Assembly: GCA_002348265.1 (NCBI GenBank)
Contig: DEAT01000030.1
Coordinates: 1 to 6,527, forward strand
Length of the DNA stretch: 6,527 bases
Direction of reading: 5' to 3'
DNA from: Gemmatimonadales bacterium UBA2975
GTDB taxonomy: Bacteria > Gemmatimonadota > Gemmatimonadetes > Longimicrobiales > Gaopeijiaceae
Each line of letters opens with the position of its first letter. Position 1 is the stretch's first letter. Shown here in pieces: positions 1 to 6,335 of the stretch. The position numbers and the translations under genes are program-made. The notes under the pieces were generated by a model, which was not told where the DNA came from, ran no database searches, and saw only the letters and a program-made list of their open reading frames with translations.

Positions 1-999
1 TGAACCTAGTGTGGCCACCAAGATCGCCTTGATTGTGTGCAAGCGGTTCTCGGCCTGATCAAAGACAACAGACTGGTCAGATTCGAACACATCTTCAGTT
101 ACCTCGAGCCCATCAAGACCAAACTTCTGAAACACTTCTTCACCGATCTGGGTGTTTCGATTGTGAAACGCTGGCAAGCAGTGCATGAACTTTGCTTGGG
201 AGTTTCCCGTCGCTGACATTACATCAGCATTCACCTGGAAGTCCCTCAGTAGACTGATGCGCTCCTCCCACACCGACGCAGGCTCGCCCATGGAAACCCA
301 AACGTCAGTGTGAACAAAATCACAACCCTCGACTCCGGCGGAGACATCACTAGTCACGACAACCGAGCCACCTGTCTTTGCTGCCAATCCCCTGCAACGC
401 GCGACGAGAGCCTCATCGGGCCACAGTGGTTCAGGCGCGACTAGCCGAACGTCCATTCCGAACAATGCACCGCCCACCATCAGAGAATTACCCATATTGA
501 AACGTGCATCCCCAAGATAAGCGTAGCTGGTTGCGCCAAGATCACCCGAGCCTAGCTCACGCATGGTGAGCACGTCGGCTAGGATTTGTGTTGGATGGTA
601 TTCGTTTGTCAGACCATTCCATACCGGAACGCCCGAAAATTCAGCAAGCTCCTCGACCTGCTCCTGTCCGAACCCACGATACTCAATCCCGTCGAACATG
701 CGTCCGAGCACGCGAGCGGTGTCCTTCATCGTTTCTTTAATACCAATCTGCGTCCCTGTGGGCCCGAGATAGACCGCATGAGCACCCTGATCGAGGGCAG
801 CAACCTCAAAAGCACATCGAGTGCGTGTAGACCCTTTCTCAAAAATCAGGGCAATGTTCTTACCTGTGAGGGCCCGTTCTTCGGTGCCGCTTCGCTTCGC
901 CTCTTTGAGCTTCGCAGATAGATCTAAGAGGTAAGCTAATTCTTCAGAGGTGAAGTCGAGCAGCTTGAGGAAGTTACGCCCACGAAGGTTCACACTCAT
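1..999 (-). CDS. argF: Ornithine carbamoyltransferase, E. coli ArgF/ArgI/ArcB type, 3' end cut by window edge
   Basis: This enzyme transfers the carbamoyl group of carbamoyl phosphate to ornithine, giving citrulline, in the cytoplasm (arginine synthesis, or the reverse in the arginine deiminase pathway). The frame is open from an ATG at 999-997 to the window edge, 333 codons, and no stop is present. E. coli-type enzymes are about 334 residues, so only the last residue or few and the stop are missing. Seen by eye: the carbamoyl-phosphate loop STRTR at residues 57-61 in an IFEKGSTRTRC context; LGPTGTQIG and KDTARVLGRM; an HPTQ motif; VWVSMGE; and the ornithine-binding HCLPAFH with Cys at 274. 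The C-terminus reads HTIKAILVATLGS, matching the family end. A weak GGGA lies about 8 nt before the ATG. It is divergent from the serine hydrolase gene. Sequence alone does not separate anabolic ArgF from catabolic ArcB; the genes beyond the left edge would decide. Identity is very secure, the symbol less so. Confidence 0.95.
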   Translation of the reverse strand, partial: MSVNLRGRNFLKLLDFTSEELAYLLDLSAKLKEAKRSGTEERALTGKNIALIFEKGSTRTRCAFEVAALDQGAHAVYLGPTGTQIGIKETMKDTARVLGRMFDGIEYRGFGQEQVEELAEFSGVPVWNGLTNEYHPTQILADVLTMRELGSGDLGATSYAYLGDARFNMGNSLMVGGALFGMDVRLVAPEPLWPDEALVARCRGLAAKTGGSVVVTSDVSAGVEGCDFVHTDVWVSMGEPASVWEERISLLRDFQVNADVMSATGNSQAKFMHCLPAFHNRNTQIGEEVFQKFGLDGLEVTEDVFESDQSVVFDQAENRLHTIKAILVATLGS

Positions 1000-1267
1000 T
1001 GGCTGATTCCCATCAATGTTCTGCCTATGGCAGGTTAATTCGTTTAATGTGCTAGACGCATTCAGAAAACCGCTATCGGATCCCATCAAAATGGAGGGTC
1101 ATACAATCGCTCCAACAGTTGCCATGCTCAACACATGCTTCGCTGAGGTGCAATAAGGCACTGTGACGCAGAGCATAGCTTGCTCTCTACGCTGACTCGC
1201 AAACCAATCAACATCAATCGTAGTTTGTAAAACACTTCTCTCCTCTCTTTGTCCGGATACAAACCTC
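1000..1267. promoter_or_regulatory. Divergent intergenic region between argF and the serine hydrolase gene
   Basis: This 268-bp stretch lies between two divergently transcribed genes, so it should hold both promoters. I see no convincing sigma-70 pair for either gene and no clear ARG box. It does contain AT-rich direct repeats (TTAAT-tcgt-TTAAT near 1035-1050), an inverted repeat AGAGCA-TAGCT-TGCTCT at 1170-1186, a 16-nt pure pyrimidine run at 1235-1250, and a small inverted repeat TTTGT/ACAAA at 1248-1263 ending four bases before the serine hydrolase ATG. The only small ORF I noticed (1091-1156, plus, 21 codons) has no SD and resembles nothing I know. No RNA gene is recognisable. The promoter role is inferred from geometry only. 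Confidence 0.5.
1170..1186. repeat. Short perfect inverted repeat (6-bp arms, 5-nt loop)
   Basis: AGAGCA at 1170-1175 and TGCTCT at 1181-1186 are perfect reverse complements around TAGCT. It sits about 80 bp upstream of the serine hydrolase start, so it could be a regulator operator or a weak hairpin. No T-tract follows on either strand, which argues against an intrinsic terminator. It may be chance. Confidence 0.3.
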
Positions 1268-2266
1268 ATGAAATGGCAACTGAGCGCTACCCTCAGCGCA
1301 CTGCTCCTCGTTTCTATAGCATCCTGTTCAGACGAAACCGGTGCCTCCTCGGGGGAAGAAACACTCTCTGATAGCCTACAATCGCGAATCGCGGCACGTT
1401 TAGATCGGCTCGATGCTATGAGCTCAATCTATGCAAAACACATCCCAACTGGTCGAGAGATAGCGGTAAGAGCGGACCATCCGATGAACACGTTAAGCGT
1501 GATCAAAATTCCAGTGATGGTTAAGGCCTTCCAAGACAACGCGTCGGGCAGACTAGACTTCGGAGAACGTTACACCATAGGGCCAAATGATATGCGAAGG
1601 GGTAGCGGACTAATTCAGACGTTCGAACCTGGACTGAACCCTACCCTTCGAAGCCTGGTAACGCAGATGATAATCACATCTGACAACACGGCGACCGACA
1701 TGGTTATCAAAGCCGTGGGCCTCAATCGTGTGAATGCACTTCTCCAGAGCGAAGGCTTTAGCCAAACCCGCCTAAAGGCGACCACAGGAGATCTATTCAG
1801 GGAGGTTTGGGTTCTGGATGATCCCGAAAATGCGCTAATGAGTGACCGAGAGGTATTTGAAGCCGGCTTTCCGGACGATGATGATGCCGCAAAGCGGTCG
1901 TTCGCCTTCGAAGGAGACTCGACATCGTGGCTGGGAAAGACTACTGCTCGTGAAATGGGCAACCTGCTGGAACAAATCCTGAACGCTGAGCTCGCTGACG
2001 AAGAAGCAAGTGCGGAAATGATTGCGATGCTGACAAGACAGTTTTACACGAGTCGCCTACCACAACGAGTGCGATTACAGGGGGTGAGCGTAGCTCACAA
2101 AACCGGAGACTGGCCTCCAATCGCCGGTAATGATGTGGGGATACTCTTCTACGAGGGTGGGCCCAGCATCGTGTCTGTCTTCACCAACCAAAACACAGGA
2201 GACTTTTTCGATCTGGAAGCCACGCTCGGATTGATCGCTGAAGACATCGTAGAAGCATGGCGCTAG
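1268..2266 (+). CDS. Class A beta-lactamase-fold serine hydrolase, lipoprotein, lacking a recognisable Glu166
   Basis: A 332-residue protein with a lipoprotein signal peptide: a Lys at position 2, a hydrophobic stretch at 5-18 and a lipobox ending in Cys20 (SIASC), followed by a Ser/Gly/Glu linker. The rest matches the beta-lactamase2 (PF13354-like) fold. SVIK at 77-80 gives the nucleophile Ser77 and Lys80, SDN is at 138-140 and KTG at 278-280. The Ser-to-SDN spacing (61) equals that of class A enzymes, but SDN-to-KTG is 140 residues against about 104, so roughly 36 extra residues lie in or after the omega loop. Where ExxLN should be, the sequence reads TTGDLFR, so the deacylating Glu is not evident. 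TTAREMGNLLEQI at 225-237 fits the family helix after the loop. It probably acts in the periplasm or on the outer membrane on beta-lactams, peptidoglycan or another acyl substrate; calling it a resistance enzyme is not justified. The start is the only Met giving the lipoprotein signal, and no SD precedes it. Confidence 0.88.
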   Translation: MKWQLSATLSALLLVSIASCSDETGASSGEETLSDSLQSRIAARLDRLDAMSSIYAKHIPTGREIAVRADHPMNTLSVIKIPVMVKAFQDNASGRLDFGERYTIGPNDMRRGSGLIQTFEPGLNPTLRSLVTQMIITSDNTATDMVIKAVGLNRVNALLQSEGFSQTRLKATTGDLFREVWVLDDPENALMSDREVFEAGFPDDDDAAKRSFAFEGDSTSWLGKTTAREMGNLLEQILNAELADEEASAEMIAMLTRQFYTSRLPQRVRLQGVSVAHKTGDWPPIAGNDVGILFYEGGPSIVSVFTNQNTGDFFDLEATLGLIAEDIVEAWR

Positions 2267-2269
2267 CGA

Positions 2270-2293
2270 AGTCTCAAGTAAGACGAAGAGACT
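2270..2293. terminator. Possible weak bidirectional hairpin in the convergent gap
   Basis: The serine hydrolase (plus, ends 2266) and the S8 peptidase (minus, ends 2292) converge with only 25 bp between them. AGTCTC at 2270-2275 and GAGACT at 2288-2293 are perfect reverse complements with a 12-nt loop, and the right arm overlaps the stop codon of the minus-strand gene. There is no T-run on either side and the stem is short, so termination here is only suggested by position. Confidence 0.22.
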
Positions 2294-3938
2294 ACATTCC
2301 AGCTAAAGCGACCTTCACAGCTTCGTAAGCATTTACGACCCCACCTGTAACGGAAAGTCTACCAAAAGGGATCCTTGCCCCATCACCTGGTCTAGCAAGG
2401 ACATCGTCTTGGCGTTTCACTGATGATTCGAGGAGAATCCTGCGCACTTCGGATGCATCAAGATTCGGGAAATAGGCCATGAGCAAGGCAGCTACACCAC
2501 TCACAACGGGTGAAGCCATACTGGTTCCGTCTTCCCGTTCGTACTCACTTCCTGGAACAGTAGAAAGGATGTCCACCCCAGGGGAAAAGAGATCTACGGC
2601 GTTCTGGCCATAATTGGAGAAGGTTGCGGCAAGACTGTCGACCTGCCAATTAGCGGCGCCTACCTCAATCCAGTTACTGGCACGGAACCCGTCATTGAAA
2701 AATGGCGTCGGGAAATTGTCACCTATGTCGATGTCTTCGCCGTCGTTGCCTGCAGCATGAACCATCAACACCCCGTGATCATCGGCGTAACGGACTGCAT
2801 CATCCACCAGAAATTTCCGAGGGGAAAAACCTTTCCCAAAACTCATGTTGATGATGTGCGCTCCATTGTCGACGGCGTAACGAATCGCGTTTGCGACGTC
2901 CTTGTCGCGCTCGTCTCCGTCGGGCACAGCACGAAGCGCCATTATCTTCACGTTGGTGGCAATACCATCGATCCCGAGCCCGTTTCCACGCACTGCACCG
3001 ATGATCCCTGAGACGTGTGTTCCGTGGCGAGGATCTGTAGCGTGAACATCCGGGTTTCCGTAACCCTGCTCAGTTCCATCCGACAAGTCATCTCCCACGA
3101 TGTCCTCGCGCGGCCGGAACTCAAGATTCAGGCCATAGTCTCTGAGACCCTCATAGGCTTCCCTCGCTTCCGGGACCTCCTCGACGGGCAAGATGTCGAC
3201 GAGCTGGAGAAAGAGTGACTTCGCCTGAGAAATATCGGGCCTTACAGCAGAAACTCGTCGCACGCTCTCCTTCGTAGGGTTCTGCCCTGCTCCGGCTCCC
3301 CGCAAAACAGGTAAAGCAAACGCATATGCCTCCTCAATTTGATCTAGAATGTCGAGCGTCTGGTTCACCTCATCAGTTTCGGCTTCATAGTCGGCGGCTA
3401 TGTCCTGACAAGTCTTTTTGATCGGAGATACTTCACCCGCAAGGCAGTCTGCGTGAAGCCGCGTTACCTCGAGCGTTTCATGACCTACTGATTTTCCATC
3501 CGGCCCACCAAGAAAATTCCACCCATAGACATCGTCGACATACCCATTGTTATCGTCGTCGACTCCATTGCCAGGCACTTCGTCTTCATTGATCCAGAGA
3601 TTCTCTCTGAGGTCCACGTGTGTCGTATCAATCCCACCATCAATTACAGCAACCACCACGGTCCGAGCTGCTGTTCTACCCGCGAGCAATTCCTCGTAAG
3701 CAAGGTTCGCGCTTACACCGGGAACCCCATCAACTGCTAGGTCGAGTAGCTGCCAAGCATCTGGAGCCGATACCAGAGAAGTAGCTTCGACCATCGGACC
3801 CTCACTTATCACATCCGGTTTCACCTCAACCTCAGTATTCGTCCCTGGTCGAGTGTCAGATACTGAGGCACCCATACCTCCCGAGGCACAGCCTGCGAAT
3901 AGCAAAGTCGCCGTGAATGAGACTAGCCGAAGAATCAT
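2292..3938 (-). CDS. S8 (subtilisin-family) serine peptidase, lipoprotein, with a large insertion between catalytic Asp and His
   Basis: With the start chosen here the protein has 548 residues. It begins MILRLVSFTATLLFAGC, a good lipoprotein signal with lipobox Cys17, then a linker rich in Ser/Thr/Glu. The catalytic triad is clear: Asp100 in AVIDGGID, His305 in HGTHVSGI and Ser473 in GTSMASPV, with the oxyanion Asn398 in HAAGND. A Ca-site-like acidic loop NGVDDDNNGYVDD (124-136) follows the Asp, as in many environmental subtilases. Asp to His is 205 residues, against about 32 in subtilisin. Most of the surplus (about 150-290) is polar, Glu-rich and probably helical, with two Cys near 165 and 177. 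No prodomain or C-terminal sorting domain is obvious. An in-frame ATG at 3989 would add 17 residues (565 total) but puts a long Arg-rich stretch before the signal peptide; neither start has a normal SD. The likely role is degrading or maturing proteins outside the cytoplasm. It lies downstream of the CbiX-like gene on the same strand. Confidence 0.93.
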   Translation of the reverse strand: MILRLVSFTATLLFAGCASGGMGASVSDTRPGTNTEVEVKPDVISEGPMVEATSLVSAPDAWQLLDLAVDGVPGVSANLAYEELLAGRTAARTVVVAVIDGGIDTTHVDLRENLWINEDEVPGNGVDDDNNGYVDDVYGWNFLGGPDGKSVGHETLEVTRLHADCLAGEVSPIKKTCQDIAADYEAETDEVNQTLDILDQIEEAYAFALPVLRGAGAGQNPTKESVRRVSAVRPDISQAKSLFLQLVDILPVEEVPEAREAYEGLRDYGLNLEFRPREDIVGDDLSDGTEQGYGNPDVHATDPRHGTHVSGIIGAVRGNGLGIDGIATNVKIMALRAVPDGDERDKDVANAIRYAVDNGAHIINMSFGKGFSPRKFLVDDAVRYADDHGVLMVHAAGNDGEDIDIGDNFPTPFFNDGFRASNWIEVGAANWQVDSLAATFSNYGQNAVDLFSPGVDILSTVPGSEYEREDGTSMASPVVSGVAALLMAYFPNLDASEVRRILLESSVKRQDDVLARPGDGARIPFGRLSVTGGVVNAYEAVKVALAGM

Positions 3939-3970
3939 ATTTGAATCACGTGGTCTAGAGGGGCGAACAT
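3935..3970 (-). promoter_or_regulatory. Possible 11-codon leader ORF translationally coupled to the S8 peptidase
   Basis: On the minus strand a GGGAGG at 3980-3975 stands four bases before an ATG at 3970-3968. That ATG opens a short ORF, MFAPLDHVIQI, whose TGA at 3937-3935 overlaps the preferred ATG of the S8 gene (3938-3936) as ATGA. The S8 gene has no SD of its own at this start, so ribosomes ending the leader could re-initiate on it. The arrangement is seen directly; its function is inference. If the S8 gene instead starts at 3989, this ORF is an out-of-frame accident. Confidence 0.3.
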
Positions 3971-3989
3971 TAGACCTCCCAAAACTCAT

Positions 3990-4155
3990 TTGTTACTGAG
4001 AGAGTGAGACCTCTAAAAGGTAAAACCATTTTCGCGTCTGGAGTTCATCGAGGTGGACGGCACTTTAGACGCATTGAAGGCCTCGCTAACCCGCAAGGGT
4101 TTCCCTGGTCCGCGGATCGGGACGTTACCTTAAGTCCCTCTCAGTCAGCTAGTAG
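3990..4155. other. Gene-free stretch between S8 peptidase and CbiX-like gene
   Basis: This 166-bp gap (217 bp if the S8 gene starts at 3938) separates two same-strand genes. A plus-strand ORF crosses it but runs on antisense to the CbiX-like gene and has no SD or recognisable product. I see a small inverted repeat AACCC-GCAA-GGGTT (4088-4101) and an AT-rich imperfect one around 4015-4032, neither followed by a convincing T-tract on the minus strand, and no clear promoter. The gap is long enough to hold an independent promoter for the S8 gene, so membership in the upstream operon is open. Confidence 0.4.
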
Positions 4156-5112
4156 CTACGGCCGACAGGTATCTTTAATCGGGCCCCAACCGGTCGAGCA
4201 TGATATCTCATTTGCCGTATCAACGACCCAACTCCCGATATCTGTATGGGGAAGAAGCCCTTCACCTCTATGGTACTCGAGCCCAGCCAACACGTCTGCA
4301 TATGGACCGAAGCCAGACAGGCGCATAGGAATCACTAAAACTCTATTTGTTCCTGCCTGATTTTCCACGTAACCCCGAATATGTGCCTCTGCAGAAATAC
4401 GTTTCTCTTCCCAATCCTCTCGCAAAGTTGCCACCTCAACATCGGCGTATCCCTCCCTTGTCACTTGGTCGGCAGCTCGATGCAATAAAGCAAGCACTCT
4501 ATCGTTCTCTCCGTCGTCACCCATGCCATGAGCGATGAGAAGTACAGCTTCTCTTGAAGGGTCACTGCCCAGAGCCGCCGCGCGATCTACTGCAATACCA
4601 CCTACGTAAGGCGAGTCTAAAATACCTTGCTCGTGGGTCGCAATATCCATCGAGTGCTCCAGCGGAATACGTGCTCCAGGATCGGACGCAGCTGGGCCCA
4701 TGAGGACAAATTGTTGAGGCCTTTCTTCGGAAAGACCCAGGAGGTATTCGGTCTGGTCCAGAAACGACTCTCCAGACAAAAACATTCGGACCACTGCGAC
4801 CTGCGTAACACCCTGTTCTCGGAGTTCGTCGAGTCCGGATCTCAGGGTGTAGGGGTTAGCCATTCCAAAAGCGACCGCCGTCGGAAGAATCTCCATCGAG
4901 GGTTTCACTGCTTCCATCACTGTCCCATTCCACTCAGGGCCTGCCCCGTGTGCCATCACCAGTACCCCCGTTCGAGCGGGTTCACTAGTCGATTCAATCA
5001 TTGGTTCTTCTGGGGGAACGAGATCTTGTCCATTGCTGTGCATAGCGGGTGGGCTACAAGCAACGATCACCAAGACGTGGAGCAGACTAGCGCGTTTTAC
5101 CATAGTAAGCAT
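4156..5112 (-). CDS. Lipoprotein with two CbiX-like (sirohydrochlorin chelatase-fold) halves
   Basis: 318 residues from the chosen start. The N-terminus MLTMVKRASLLHVLVIVAC is a lipoprotein signal with Cys19, followed by a Pro/Glu/Ser linker. Two repeated CbiX-like halves follow: about 48-165, opening VLVMAHGAGPEW with His55, and about 189-300, opening VLLIAHGMGDDG with His195. In CbiX/SirB chelatases a second metal-binding His sits about 66 residues after the first. Here those places read FLSGESFLD and RLSGFGPYAD, with no His in either half, so normal cobalt or iron insertion is doubtful. Two Cys at 305 and 316 near the C-terminus could form a disulfide or bind metal. Known CbiX proteins are cytoplasmic, so a secreted, lipid-anchored version is odd. 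The start at 5112 is preferred because GAGGAG at 5123-5118 lies 5 nt upstream; ATGs at 5115 and 5103 are alternatives, and an upstream ATG at 5139 lies inside the JmjC gene. Fold is fairly secure, function unknown. Confidence 0.82.
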   Translation of the reverse strand: MLTMVKRASLLHVLVIVACSPPAMHSNGQDLVPPEEPMIESTSEPARTGVLVMAHGAGPEWNGTVMEAVKPSMEILPTAVAFGMANPYTLRSGLDELREQGVTQVAVVRMFLSGESFLDQTEYLLGLSEERPQQFVLMGPAASDPGARIPLEHSMDIATHEQGILDSPYVGGIAVDRAAALGSDPSREAVLLIAHGMGDDGENDRVLALLHRAADQVTREGYADVEVATLREDWEEKRISAEAHIRGYVENQAGTNRVLVIPMRLSGFGPYADVLAGLEYHRGEGLLPHTDIGSWVVDTANEISCSTGWGPIKDTCRP

Positions 5113-6305
5113 CATGACTCCTCGGTCACCGTCAGCCAACCTTCCCGTATCAGAGCTTTGAGGATAACCCGCCGACTCAACCAGTCGAGGCCGTCTATGA
5201 TTTCTCCCGCTCGAACTATCTCACCCCTTAGCAAACACTCGAGAGTCGTCTTCGCCTCGGACGGAAAATCGACCTCGCGTCCTCTACTGATTAAAGCTAC
5301 ACGACCGTCGCGGAGTGCGATGCTTCCTGGAACGCCCGGCCTCCAGCAGACTCGGCTTTCCTCCGAGACTTCATCCGCATGGACCACCTGCTTTAGGTAG
5401 TCTATCGCCCGTGGTCTCAGGTGCTCTACGAAAGTTTCAGCTCTCGCAGGTACTACCGAATGCAGGTCCATCTCCTGAGAAAGAGTCAGGATTCGTCGAG
5501 ACAGCTCTTCCTCTAATCCCTTGTCCAACCCACCGTCCAACGCAAATCCAAGTGGAAGGTTCTCTCTCCAGCTCGAATTCCGGTCTACCAACTCACTTAG
5601 TGAGTCTGCTAGAAGATCAGCCCAAGTGTAGGACATGACTCCCAGCGTAATGTGCACTGATGTGGAATCAGTCGTGGACGCGGCATGCATCCAGCCACGA
5701 GGTACATATAACGCCTCACCAGTCTCAAGCGTAAACTCGCTCTCGACATCTCCAGCCTGATGTCGCGCTGGGTCGAATTTGTGATCCTTGAGCGGAAGCT
5801 CAGGACCACCACCATACATCCTCCATCGTTTCGACCCCTCAATCTGCAATACGTAGACGTCATGAGTATCCCAGTGGGGTCGAAAACCCTGTGAGCCAGG
5901 TGGAGTCAAATAGATATTTGTCTGAGTCCGTGCAGAAACCTGAAGTGAGACGGCGTTGCATAGACGACGTGCGGGCTCGTGTCGGTCGTGTAGACCACCG
6001 AAAACAACCGTCGCTCCCTCCGAAAACAGCTGCGCCACACGGGCGGGATCGACCATGCGATCCCGCCAAAGGTACTCCGCCGTAGGTACAGCACTTCCAG
6101 AGCGCACGAGTTTGATCGACGGATGTCGAACACCAAAGCGTCCGAGCAGTTCATCTAGATTTGCAATCGACAGAAGATCAGCAAATCGCTCAGTGTTCTC
6201 AGACTTCCCGTGGTACCAATTGGTACCCAGGTACTCCTCTACAAAGTCACTTGAATCCGGGATTCCAAGAATCCACGCCAACGCGTCACGCTCCAGCGCG
6301 GTCAT
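5112..6305 (-). CDS. JmjC/cupin-type Fe(II)- and 2-oxoglutarate-dependent protein hydroxylase
   Basis: 397 residues, cytoplasmic (no signal peptide). The JmjC core spans about 90-225. HWD at 144-146 gives the HxD iron ligands His144 and Asp146. GSKRWRMY at 158-165 is the usual strand after it, and His207 in VPRGWMHAA is the third ligand; NIYLTPPGSQGF (131-142) precedes the HxD as in ROXA/YcfD-like and cupin_4 (PF08007) proteins. A helical middle (about 230-310) and a C-terminal winged-helix-like part (about 315-397) complete the ROXA-like plan. Enzymes of this family couple 2-oxoglutarate decarboxylation to hydroxylation of a protein or peptide side chain (for example Arg in ribosomal protein uL16 for YcfD, His for human MINA53/NO66). 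The start is ATG 6305 because GGAG at 6315-6312 stands 6 nt upstream; the longer TTG start at 6317 would bury that SD. The gene is followed by the CbiX-like gene with a TGATG overlap and preceded by a hairpin and an acidic repeat protein. The substrate is not known. Confidence 0.9.
   Translation of the reverse strand: MTALERDALAWILGIPDSSDFVEEYLGTNWYHGKSENTERFADLLSIANLDELLGRFGVRHPSIKLVRSGSAVPTAEYLWRDRMVDPARVAQLFSEGATVVFGGLHDRHEPARRLCNAVSLQVSARTQTNIYLTPPGSQGFRPHWDTHDVYVLQIEGSKRWRMYGGGPELPLKDHKFDPARHQAGDVESEFTLETGEALYVPRGWMHAASTTDSTSVHITLGVMSYTWADLLADSLSELVDRNSSWRENLPLGFALDGGLDKGLEEELSRRILTLSQEMDLHSVVPARAETFVEHLRPRAIDYLKQVVHADEVSEESRVCWRPGVPGSIALRDGRVALISRGREVDFPSEAKTTLECLLRGEIVRAGEIIDGLDWLSRRVILKALIREGWLTVTEES
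5118..5123 (-). promoter_or_regulatory. Shine-Dalgarno inside the end of the JmjC gene, serving the CbiX-like gene
   Basis: GAGGAG on the minus strand is also the two Glu codons just before the last residue of the JmjC protein (ends TVTEES). It stands 5 nt before the ATG at 5112, and the JmjC TGA (5114-5112) overlaps that ATG as TGATG. This decides the start of the CbiX-like gene and points to translational coupling of the two. Confidence 0.75.
6212..6227. repeat. 16-bp perfect palindrome in the JmjC coding region
   Basis: GGTACCAATTGGTACC reads the same on both strands and encodes part of GTNWYH (residues 27-32 of the JmjC protein). It lies about 80 bp inside the start codon. It could be a dimeric regulator or modification site, or chance; only the symmetry is observed. 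Confidence 0.4.
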
Positions 6306-6311
6306 CTGGCA

Positions 6312-6315
6312 CTCC
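6312..6315 (-). promoter_or_regulatory. Shine-Dalgarno that decides the JmjC start
   Basis: GGAG on the minus strand, preceded by TTTT, stands 6 nt before the ATG at 6305-6303. The alternative in-frame TTG at 6317-6315 overlaps it and has no SD of its own. Confidence 0.65.
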
Positions 6316-6335
6316 AAAAGGTTTTTAGGTCCGCA

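Noticed and set aside
586..921. 111-codon plus-strand ORF
   Set aside because: It is antisense to the well-matched ornithine carbamoyltransferase and its translation resembles nothing.
1035..1050. AT-rich TTAAT repeats as an ARG box for argF
   Set aside because: The match to the ArgR consensus (TGAAT-4-ATTCA) is poor and the repeats are direct, not inverted.
1091..1156. 21-codon plus-strand ORF in the divergent intergenic region
   Set aside because: No SD before the ATG and no recognisable peptide features; such ORFs are common by chance.
4015..4032. AT-rich imperfect inverted repeat with TTTT as a terminator
   Set aside because: The stem has only two G-C pairs and a bulge, too weak to claim.
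4088..4101. AACCC-GCAA-GGGTT hairpin as terminator of the CbiX-like gene
   Set aside because: Only five base pairs, and no T-tract follows on the minus strand.
5113..5139. Longer start for the CbiX-like protein (ATG at 5139)
   Set aside because: It would lie well inside the JmjC gene, add a charged stretch before the signal peptide and ignore the GAGGAG placed for the ATG at 5112.
4627..5400. 257-codon plus-strand ORF
   Set aside because: It lies antisense across the end of the JmjC gene and much of the CbiX-like gene, both of which show clear family motifs; it has no SD and a low-complexity Arg/Ser/His composition typical of a shadow frame.
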